A DNA stretch of 40,515 nt, from the NCBI GenBank assembly GCA_026387385.1, contig JAPLLU010000087.1, positions 1 through 40,515 on the forward strand, read 5' to 3'. A model generated the notes under the pieces. It ran no database searches. It was not told where the DNA came from and saw only the letters and a list, made by a program, of their open reading frames with translations. Position numbers and translations under genes: made by a program. Positions within the stretch are counted from its first letter, which is position 1. Each line of letters opens with the position of its first letter. The stretch is from Candidatus Omnitrophota bacterium. GTDB lineage: Bacteria; Omnitrophota; Gorgyraeia; Gygaellales; Profunditerraquicolaceae. Positions 12,201 through 24,200 of this stretch are shown here, piece by piece.

Positions 12201-15200
12201 CATTGCCCTGGTAGTCCCTGACTATCTTTTCTGGTTTGGCAAATCCTGCGAGCAGAATTTCAATGAAAGTATTTGGCAGGGAGGATTTGCTAACCTCGTT
12301 ACCATTAAAGAGAGTAAATGGCAGGCGCAGAGCAAGCATTATGAGAATAAGTCTAATCGCTTGGTGATCAATTTATCAAGCCTCAGCATCCCCGAAGCTT
12401 CATTTAACTTATTCAAAACAGCACAGCCTGATTTTACAAAATTAACCAAGCAGGAATTGGCTGATGCCTTTGCCGGGCTCTTTACCTTATTCTATGGTAT
12501 GACCAATACTGTTGGTTGCCGTTTGATTAACCGGGCATTATTAAAGGAAGGATGTACTGTAGATAATGTGGATATGAATAATTTGGATAAACGTGAGACT
12601 ACGATTGTCCAGAAAAATCTTTTCCTGCGCCAGCCTTATGTGGAATTAGGCAAGGGCCTTCTCGAAGTTAGCTTAAAAGCCTTGCAGGAGGAAGAGGCTA
12701 AGAATCAAGGGGCAATTACTAAAGCTTTAGAAGAGATCCAGCGATTAGCCAGAGAAGGACAACTTAAGACCAATATCATCGGAATTGACGCTCCCGCAAA
12801 TATAAAGAGCCCAGAAGAATTAGCCAGCCTTATTGCTAAAGTTATTGAGTTTGCAAAAGAAAATAACCGCAAATTTGTTCCGTTTATTTATCTGGAAGGC
12901 GATAAATTCTATGCCTTAAGGGATTATTTGATTGACTTAGGGATTGAATGGGTGATGCAGGGGACCGGGGATCAGCATATCAGTTATCAGCAGGTATTGG
13001 CCCAGCCAAAGAAGTATTTACCGTTTATTATATCTTTTGTCCCTGAGCAGCCACTTGCTGCCAAGCCCGCAATTGGTTTTGCCAAAGGATATTTGCATAA
13101 TGTTTCTTCTCATCTGGTGCGCGATTATTTTGGGGAGGCTTCTTATCGTGCTTTAACTGAGTCAAGAGCAGAAGAGGACGGCCTGGGATTATTCATGAGG
13201 CTGATTGACTCTTCAGATGACCACAAGATGTTAAAAGAGGCGTTTAACAGCTTAGAGAAGGCGCAAGAGGAACTGAGTCAGCAGAAGGAACTAAAAGAAA
13301 TATTCGAGGCGCAGCAAAAGAAAGACTGGCTGAAGGTGCAGCGTTCACAGGAGAGATTAAAGCAGCTGCTGCTGGGGATTTACGAGGATAAATTCCAGGA
13401 GCTTCTTTCTCAAAAGCCGGACATCAAGCCTGTTTTTGACCTGGCGAATAAATCACGGCAGTCTCAAACCATAACTCCGCAGATTGCCGATTACTATAAT
13501 TTGAAGGGGCATTATAAGGAATTTGTCTCTAAGGCTAAATTTTCCACAGCAGGAATCCGCGCCTTTATTGATATATTGCACAGCGAGAATCCGGATAAGA
13601 TGTATAACGATATGTTCATGGCACTTCTTATTGAGACAGAGGCGGAATTCTTAAAAGGCGTGCATAAGCAGATTCAAGGGCAATTAGAAAAAATCACCGA
13701 TTTAAAAGAATACTGCAAATCCTTAAGGCAGGAGATGGGCTTAGAGAACGTGAAAAGCATAGAGGAGATCTACGGAATGAGCCTGGAAGAGATACTTTTA
13801 TTCTTAAAAGTTAATATAGTCAAATTGGTGGGCGGCGAAGTAAGGGTGCATACGGCAAAGTACTGTGAGATGGAGGCACGCATCCTTGCGGAGAAGGGCA
13901 TAACCGTAATTGTGCCGCAAAATTACTCTAACAGCACAGCCATATACATATATTCATTCCTTACCTACATACTTGGAGCCTGCGGCGCAACACACTATAC
14001 TTCCAGCCACAGCGCCAACTACCTTTACGGCAGGAAGAATCTCGCTCCCGACGGAGCACAGCTCCTTCCGAATTTATATGAGAAATACATCGATATCTTA
14101 AGCCGCATTATAAATACCGAGATTTACGGGCAGGGCGGGCATACGGTGGTTATGGCCGCGGCAGATGATAAGCGCATATTGAACACTTTAAGTTATAAGC
14201 ACATGGCGAAATTATTTACTTCTATTTTGAACATCACTAAAGAAAACGTGGAGATAATCAATGAAACCGCGAAAAGAGGCCATAAAATTGTTTTGAATTG
14301 TTTGAACGGCTCAACCTGGAAGACTTTTGAGCCGATGCTTGAGGAATTAGGCATAGATAAGGGGGTATTTGATGTCATCTTTTTGGAGGAGGACGCCTTC
14401 TTCAAAGCCGGATACCAGGTTGTTCTTGATAAGCAAACAGGTAAGTATAGCGTCGAGCATTACGGGATTGACACGACGTCTTTTGATAAGGTCGTTCCGA
14501 CGATTCCTTACGTAGACAAATTAAAAGGTTACCCGGTAGGCACGTTTGTGTTCGAATGCGACCCCGACTCCGACCGTTTTGTCGTTAAGCAGATTATGGA
14601 TAAGAGTGCCATACCCTTATTGAACGAATTCGGGGTTGATTATTCCGATTTGCAGGAAGACAGCAAGATATTGGTAATGCCCACACCGAATAAGATATTC
14701 CTGGCCCTGGATATAATAGATAAAGAGAATTTGGAGGCAGCCGGAAAGTGGGGGAATTATACTTCCGTATATTACATTACTTACGTTTCTACCCGTGCCT
14801 GGGCTGAATTTGGCGATGCCCTGTACCCCGGTTTAGTCCGCGTTATGGAGATGGTCGGATTTAAGAATTTAACCGGGATGCAGAGAATCTTAGAAAAATG
14901 GTTGTTTGAAACAAAAGATCATTCTATTTCCTTTAAGGACCAGCTGGGGCGCGAGATTACCCTTAACCGCGATCGGGAAATTAGAATACATTCTAAAGAA
15001 GAAGAAAGCGGCGGCCGCGTTTCCGGGACAAGCAAGCCCTGTATCAACATTTTAGGACAGCGCGTCCTGGCTATGCCTGAAAAGAGCGCCGCAGATTCAA
15101 CGCTTTCGATGCTTATATTCGCGGCTAAGGAGTACCTAAATAATAAGAATTCCGGCCAGGAGGGAATGTCTAATAATTACTTAGTAATGAACTTCTTAAA

Positions 15201-18200
15201 AGACCGTTTCAATAAATACGGGCTGAAGTCCAAGATTGATACCCGCCTTGACCTTGTACATGCTGAACAGGGCCCCATCGCTGCTTTGCCTTATGCGGAA
15301 CAGCAAAAGGCCATGGATATAGCAGGGGTAAAGAAGTCAAACTTTAATAACCTCGCCTTCTCGTTAGGCAAGGCTGTGCGTGACGGTAAAATTAGCATAG
15401 TTCAGGCTATTGAGGTTCTTGTGAAGATTATGCCTAAATACGAAGAGACCTGGAGATGTTTAAGCGAAATAACCATGACTGAAGAGGAAGTGGTGGGCGG
15501 GGAAATGAGGCCTGAGGGTGTGCCTATGTTATTTAAGCCGAAAAATGGCCGCACGCCGTTATTTACAGAGCTTGATTTTCGTCCTTCGGGGACAGATCCC
15601 TTAAAGAGCAAGATTTACATTCACGCTGAGGCCCTGACTCCTGAACAAAAAGCAGAAATGAAGGCTTACTTTGAGAGCCTGATAGAATATAACTTTTATC
15701 CTGCGCTGGAATATTTTGGCATAGAGCCTGTGACATCCAAGAGCCCCTTGGTCGATAGGATAGGACTGCGCGCGTTAGAGTTTATGGCAGGGCCTAATCC
15801 ATCCAGCCTCCAAGGTAAGCATACGACAAACACTCCTAATGCAATTAAACAAAACCTTATTGAAAATGGCCAGAATTCAGAAAAGGCGCGCCTACTAAAT
15901 ACAAATATCATCAATACAGATGATTTGAAGGTGAAGGGAGTCGATGAGAAGGAGCGTATAGCAGTTAGCCGGGAGGAACCCGCGGTTTCTTCGTTAGCAT
16001 ATTTACGTTCGCTAGTTAAAAAATATAACCTTAATCTCTTTGGGGAGGTAAAGGCTGAAAGAGGTCCTCCAGTACTTATTAGCGAAAATCACGGCTGGGC
16101 AGAAGTTTTCTGGGGGCTAATGTGGGCAAGAAAAAAGGTTAGGGGCAAAGGCATTTTAGTTAATTTTGATCTGCATTCCGATATTGATTTTACTGGCGCT
16201 ACTTCAAGAAGTACGCTTCTGGGTGGCAATGATAATACATTTGAGCTGAGGAATAATGGGCACGTAGAGTTTATTGTTTCAGGAATCGTCAATAGACATT
16301 CAGGAATCGTCAATGGACATCAAGTAACCGTCAATGGATATATAGATGAAATTTACTGGGTAGTGCCTCATGATAATAGGGTTTATTATGGGGGCAGGAA
16401 AGAAGTAATACTATATGTTGCTTCCTATGAAGCTGATCACGGCGTTTCAGTGTATGTTTCTGAAAACAACTCAGAAGATCCTTCTGAAGGTAAAGAAAGC
16501 CTTAAGCCTATAGTAAAAACTGAAGTTAAATTGCACATAGTAACTTCTAATAACATGCCTAGTTTTGCGAATGAATCCAGGCCAGTCTTTATTAGCATAG
16601 ACGCTGATTATTATACAGCGCGCTACTTGGAATATTACAATCATAATATATTCTTGAAAAATAAAATGAATAATCCCCTTTATCAGCTTCCGGAAGGCGT
16701 AGAAACTATGGATTACCGGGCTATGATTAATTGCATTAAGGAAGAAGCCAGAAAAACTGCAGAAGCTATAAAAGCAATAAATCCGGCTTTGATAACCTTT
16801 AGTTTCTCTACGTCATCCGAGGCATACGAAAATAAATTTACCCTGAATGAGAAAACCCGTTATGCAAATGGCTTCAATGGTTACTTGCCTTTTGAATTCA
16901 GGGATAAAGTATTTTACTTTATTTTTAAGGAATTAATCGAGCAGGATGTCTTAAGGTTTGGATTTTCTCTGGAAGACTTTGAAAATGAATTCTCAGATTT
17001 TTCTGATACGGGAATAAATGTAGAAACCAGTCGTTTCCCCGATGGTGAGTGGTATTTGAGGATTTTAAATCCCGGTATAGTCAAGGGTGCCAAAGTGAGA
17101 GTGTTGCATTCTCTCGAATCCGCTGACGATTTAGTGAAATTAGTTTTATTAATGGATGCGCTGCGCATGTACGGTGCCGCATATATCCAATTAGTCTTAG
17201 ACAAGCCATACACCATTACCAATGGCTTAGATGAAGTATTGCGTTATCTCTGTAATAGTATAGCTTATCGTGATGGGGAAGAGATTAGAGAGCTTGATGT
17301 AGCTAGGCTAAAGCCTATAGAACAAATGAGGTCCTGTGTTTGGGTACATACAGTATTATATCAACATGCCCGCCTAGAGGACGATGCTAAAGAGGCAGCA
17401 AGAAACGTCAATGCCGAGTGCGCAAGGATCGAGATTATCAACAAAGGAGAGGATAATCCTTTAAATTGGAAGATATCTTTGCCAAAAGGCTTAAAAGATA
17501 AAAATGTGGTTCTGGTTCATAGCACCGAGAATAACTTCGACATTGCCGAGTTATGGCTTATGCTTATTGCTTTACGCCAAGCGAATGTAGCATGTATTTC
17601 TCTGATTGAAACCTATTCTGGTTATTCCAGACAGGATAAGAAATTTAAAGAAGGAGAGGGCGTTAGCGCAGCGACGATGTTAAAAATGATAGATGCCCTT
17701 GTGGATAAACATTTGACCTTGAATATCCATTATGGCAAGAAGAGCGGCATAGTCCAGTTAAATGATTACCCTTATCAGTTGCACAATCTGAACGCTTTTG
17801 TCCAAGTGGCAGAGAAACTGTTTGATTGGGTAGCAGGACAAGCAAAGCAAACAGGCATAGATAATCTTGTTGAGGAATTTAGTAAACATCCCCTGCTCGT
17901 ATTAGGCCCTGATGACGGAGCATTCAATTATGTCCAGGAAGCAGCAGAGGTATTAAAGAGATATATAAAAGTTAAGTACGGTGTCGAAATAGATACACAT
18001 TGCGGTTATATGGATAAAGTCAGAGTCAGCGCTACGCAAGTGGAGATACCAGCGTATATATTAGGCGAAAATGGCCAAAAAATTACCAAGGTAAAAGATG
18101 TAGATGTAAAGGATTGTTGGGTATTTATTATTGATGATGAAACATCCACAGGAGGAACATTATTAGCTGCAACTTACGTATTAGTAAGAGAGATGGGAGT

Positions 18201-21200
18201 CTCTTGGTCAAGGATTCTGACTGGCGTAGTTCACGGCAAGCTAGGAAAGGGTCTTGAACCATTTAAGACAGATCTGAATGAGGAAGAGATAAGAGCTGCT
18301 ATAAGAGATGGAATAGGCATAGAGCCAAAATCAGAATACATAAATGAAGCCAAAAAATTAATGCCTTCTCGACTATTGGTGGCTACAAAGTCAGTGGATT
18401 TAGCTTTACGATGTGAATTCCCAGAAGAACAAAAGGTTCTTATCGATCTACTTATCAGCCATGCGGTCAAACGTTATATAGGTGAGAGTATTGCTAAGCC
18501 TTCCGACACAAACACAGACTTGCCTGCTAACCAATCCAATAAATTCTATTCCTTCTTTCCTTTTACTTTCTTATCTGTTGGCTCTATACCGGTAATTTCG
18601 GATATTATTAATTGGATCTCAAATAATCCAGTTTGGGCTGGATTGATTGGGTCAGGTGTTGTGGGGTTAGGTATTGGCCTATTCTTTGCTGTTTGGCGGT
18701 ATATATTCCCGGTGAGTTGGTATCTTTGGAGACTAAAAAGTCCACGCTCTGATGCCCGCTCATCCGCAGCCGAAGCCTTAAAGAAATTAGGTGTAACTAA
18801 AGACCAATTAATAGAAGGTTACATTAAGGCATTATCATCCCGAAACTCTGATGCCCGCTCCTGCGCAGCCGAAGCCTTAAAGAAATTAGGTGTAACTAAA
18901 GACCAATTAGTAGAAAGTTACATTAAGGCATTATTATTATTCCGAATCTTTGACTCTAATGCCCGCCCCAGCGCAGCCAGAGTCTTAGGCGAATTAGGTG
19001 ACTCTAGAGCAGTCGAACCTCTGATAGAGAGATTAAACGATCCAGACTACTATGTTCGCTCCTGCGCAGCCAAAGCCTTAGGCAAATTAGGCGACTCTAG
19101 AGCAGTCGAGCCCTTGATAGAAAGATTAAGGTACTCATACTCTGATGTCTTCTTCTCCACAGCCGAAGCCTTAGTCCAATTAGCTGACAAGAGAGCAGTC
19201 GAGCCCTTGATCGAAAGATTAAGCGATTCAGAATGCTATGTCCGCACCTACGCAGCCAGAGCCTTAGGGGAATTAGGCGACTCTAGAGCAGTCGAGCCCT
19301 TGATCGAAAGATTAAGCGATTCAGGTTGCCGCACCTACGCAGCCAGAGCCTTAGGGGAATTAGGTGATGCCAGAGCCATTGCGCCCCTAGAAGACTTATT
19401 ATCTCGCACTTGGGAAAGCCGAGAGGAAGATGACTATGGGCCTTATGGAGAGCGTTGTGGGTCGCATACGGAATATAATTCTGAATATACTGAAATTTCA
19501 GAAATTATTAAGATGCTTAGAGAGAAGAATATGAATCAATCCACCAAATTCTATTCCTTCTTGCCCCTTGCCTTCTTATCTGCTGGCTCCATACCGGTAA
19601 TTTCGGATATTATCTTAACTTTACAGAATATAATTCAGCCTTTAATTAGCCTTCCGTTCTGGTGGCAATTTGCCATTTGGATAACCGCTCCTTATGTTTT
19701 ATCTTTAACTGTATATGCAATAAAGAATATTATAAGGACCAACAAATTGACTAAAAATTTCGGGTTTAATATAAGGAATAGATTTTCTATAGTTATTTCT
19801 TCAATGTTTAAAGGGTCATTAAGCAAAGATAAAAGTAGTTTTGGCATAAGCGCACTTGGACTAGCCGCTTTTTCAGTATTGGTAATATCCTTAAAATATA
19901 CAGGTGAACCCTTAGTAATAATATGGGGTTATTTTGGTTCCTTATTAGGGTTATTGATTAATTATATTGTTTTTGTTTTCGGAGTATATAGCCATTATAG
20001 TTTAGAGGGAAATTATATCATCCCGGCTATAATGGAGCGCGTAAAGAGGTGGGAGGCAGAAGATAAAAATAGACTGAAGACAATTTCTATAGAGAAAGTT
20101 TTGGAAATGCTATCAGATAATGATATACAAACTAAAAAGGCAGCCGAGGCGATATTGCAAATAAGCGGAGTCCCCAGAGAAGAAGCGATAAACGGCTACC
20201 TCAAGGCTTTATCCAACCCATACTCGTCTGTCCGTATCTACGCCATCCGGGCCTTAGTTAAAATTGGATATGAAAGGTCAGTTGAGCTCTTAAAGGAACT
20301 TTTAGCCGGGACCCCGCAATATATTAAGGAGGATATCTATGGGCCTTATGGAGAACTCAGTGGAACATGCATAAAAGAGAATCCTGAATATATAATTTTG
20401 AAAGCCCTTAATGAGCCTCAAGAACAAAAGCCGATAATCAAGAGAGAGCGTCCTTCGCCCCCCAAAGGATTAAATATTGAACTGGTTAAGAAAGCGCTTA
20501 ACACGGGTAAGGTAAATCTTGAAGATATAAAAGATCCAAGAGTGAGGGATTTCTTAACATTCTTAAAAGAAAATGGTCTTAGTTATATACTAGTTATTGG
20601 CGGAGCGGTTAGGAGTATCTTCTTTGATGAGAATGTCTATGATTTTGATATCAGTATCGGGGCAGACCTTACAGACGGAGAAAGGAAATCCTTTGCTGAA
20701 TCAGATAGCCAGATAAACCAAAGAGTTTTGAAGCATGCTTTAGATACTTTAACCAAGTTTGCGGTTAAGCGGGGTTTCAAAGTTTCCGATTTCTTGCCTC
20801 CCCATAGAGGCCGGGCAGGAGCTTTTCAAGGACTGGAAGTAGATTATTTCGGCCCGGTAGAGAATAAGAGGATTAAGAGGCCGGTTTTTGATATTCAAAC
20901 CAAACAAGGGTATTTTATGCATGACGGACCGGCTATCTTACAAATAGCAATGGATGCCGAAGGCAATCTCTATGGGCCAATTGGGAGCTTAGAAGATTTA
21001 TTACAAGGAAGGATTTCTATTCTTGGAAATGGACTCAATTTTGGGATTAATGATATTTTGAGGCTGTTAAGATTAAAGTACCAGTATGGTTTAGAGATTG
21101 ATCCTCAAACTTACCATTTGATGGAAAGGGTTATTGAAAAATACTTAGAGCCAACTTATGTTTTCCCTTCCCGTGTGTTAGATATTACAGAAGAATTATT

Positions 21201-24200
21201 TGAGAAACTTATTCGTAGAGCTATCTCTCGCGATTTAGCATACATGGAATTGGAAGATCTGGGCGTAATTTCAGTCATTGAAAAAATGCGCCGGCAAGTT
21301 AATAAGAATCTTGAGTTTGATAAGGTATCCGCATCCGTCTCTTTCCAGGGACGTCATTCTCCTGAAGACCACATAAAAGTCGACGCAGAAATACAAGAAG
21401 CTAGGTTATCACTGCATGGCTGCCTGTTATCCGGCTCAATCGCAGGCTGGCAGATGCCGTGGTGCGCGCAGGATTTAACCCAGTTTACTACAGCTAGAGA
21501 ACTTACCAAAGGTTTAGTCGCTAAACTACCGCAGGCCTTAGGACAGGTAGATGTTTATGAACTCCTAAAAGCAGCCAATGTTGTATTGATTGTTAACCGC
21601 AACCGTTCTCCGTGTAACATAGATGCGCATGTAGGCAGAGAACGTAATTCTATCTACATCCTTGTTCCTTCCGAAGAAGAGTTCCTTAATCTTCCTGTCC
21701 CAGAATTAGCCAAAATCTTAGTTCATGAGAGCGTAGAACTTGCCACCAAACTAGAATCCTCCAAAAAGGGTATAGATTGGGATTCTTTGGTGGAAGATGC
21801 CCATAAAGTTGCCTTAGAATTTGTAAAAGAGATTCAGCAAATTGTTGCTCACCGTAATGACCGTATGTTGATGAGGACTGATATGCAGCTTGCTTTTGAA
21901 GAGGGCTGGCGGGTAAAAAAGATATACCAGACCGCCTTTAATGATGTTCAGGCTAAGATGTTTGGAACTCAGATTAAGCTTATGGATTATCCTAAAGACA
22001 CCATGGTCATCCCTCTGCCAGACCCCAGTCCTTATAGGGAGAGAATAAGGGTCAGAGGCAATGGTATAGCTAATTTAGGCATTATCAGGACCCTGGTGGA
22101 GCAATTAGTACTGAGACGAGACTTAGAACCGGGGACCCATAATCTGATTGAACTATTAGGTAATAATCTCATTGTAGGTTTACACGGCGGTGGCCAATCA
22201 TCGCGCAATCCTAAATATACCCAGATAGGTAAGTTTAATGGCTATCTTCCGATAAGAAGTTTAAGACAAGACCTGCCTGCTTCATTACAGGAGGAACTTT
22301 TAGTTCCCGCGGCTGTCTTAAGTAAAATATATCCAGAGAATCTTCCTGCCTATATCAATACCTACGGCGATGCCTTGATCACCTTTAATCCCAGCGAAAC
22401 ACAGAAGATACTTAATACTAATCCTGAAATGGCTCAAGGTATGATGATCTTTTTAAGAAAAGTCCCTGCCCGGGAAGCTCCTTGTTGGGGCACCGCGGCA
22501 ATAGATGAGAAAGGCCTGATTAAGCAATTTGTAGAGAAGCCTCTGAGGGACACCGGTGAAGTAGCGCAAGGCATTGTCAGGATAAATGAACAGCTATTTG
22601 TCATCGATGAAGACTTAGAGAAAGCCAAAGAGATCCTCGCTAACAAATACAACCTCTTAGTAGATAATGAATACGTATTGATGAACACCGCCTTTGCAGT
22701 ATTAGGCCCGGCTATTTTAGTGCGCTGGGCAATCTTAGCCGGCATTGAGATAGATATTAAAGGTAACTTCACAGTAAAAGAAAAAGGCAAGGTGCCCTAT
22801 AATTCTGAAAGCCTCTACGACAAGATATTAACCTATGGCGGAGACCTGGACACCTTTGGTGATTTAGTGCCTCCTATGAACAGAGACTTAAACATTATTG
22901 AATTCATTTTTGGGAAAGGCATCAAACAAATAGAAGATGCGAAGAAAAAAAACAATAATAAAGAAATCTTGGAAGATATTCAGACATGGCTTAATGACAG
23001 GCGCGAAGACCTGACAGGAGAACGAATCTCCTTAACTGAATTAGACCTGGCCCTCAGAACATTATCCCAATTCTTAGAAAAGAGGCTTCAGGGAACCCAG
23101 GCTAAAGATGAATTTGATGCTTTAAATCTCTGCTTATCTGTTACAGTTCAGATTTTGATGCGTGAGATATTAATCAGCGTCTTACGCTCACCCGGGCCGG
23201 GTTCTAAAGCCTGGGCAGTGCCTATAGAGAGCGAGTGGTTAGATACAGGCAGGACCGTAGAAGAATCTCAGATAATATTAGGCCAGGGTAAGGCCAACAG
23301 ACAGTTAGGTTTAGTTTTTGACTTTGAAAGGACCATTGGCTCAAAGGCCGCTGTGAGAAGTTTTAGTCTTGCCAGCATCATTGAAGACCAGCCTGGCTCC
23401 CATGTCGCTCCTGATTCCATTCAGATTGCCTCCCATCTTCGCGGGAAAATCTATATGGACGCTGAATCGCAAGTCCATATGGTAGACTGGCCAGGAGACC
23501 TGCATCTTTATCCTCAGGTAGTAATGTCAGAGGCAGCAGTGACCCATCAGAATAGGAATTGGGTGGTGCATATAATCTGGAGTTTACAGGATGGCGAGAC
23601 CAATAAGATTAAAACCCATATGAACCGTTCGTTAGAAGATTGGTTTAATGAACTGCGTATACTTGAGCCGCGTATTGACATAGATAAAATCTGGGCTCCC
23701 GGGACAGCCCATCTTCTGAGTACTGCCAGGATATTCCCGGGTTTAAGCCAACAAATTCTAGAAGAGGCTCTCCCCATAGATGAGCTTGACAAAGAACTTT
23801 ATGATTCCATGTATGAGATACGGGGTTTCTTACAGGGGCATACTTCTCCTGCTCCCAAGGCATGGTTAAAAGCATTGGAACAGGAGCGTCTCTTCTCTAT
23901 AGAAGATGTATACAGAAAACCCGCAACCGAACTCTTATTGCAAAGAAGAAAAAGAATGATGGAGAAGTTAGGGAAAGCAAGTTTACCAGAATCCACTCCT
24001 TCAACCCCAGAACCTCAACCTCGACCCTATGCTCTGCCAGTGCCAGAAGAATTCAAGGCAAAAGCAGAAGGAATATTTGGTAAAGATTGGATATCGCAGG
24101 TATTTTCCATAGAGGATTTTGAAACATTAAAGGTAACTCAAGAGATTAAGGAAAGATTCGCTAACCTAGGTATAGACCAGGAAAAATTAAAAGAAATCCT

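Noticed and set aside
23547-24083. A cluster of overlapping short ORFs on both strands
   Set aside because: They lie across the end of the nucleotidyltransferase and the Pro-rich linker of the main frame and encode nothing recognisable.
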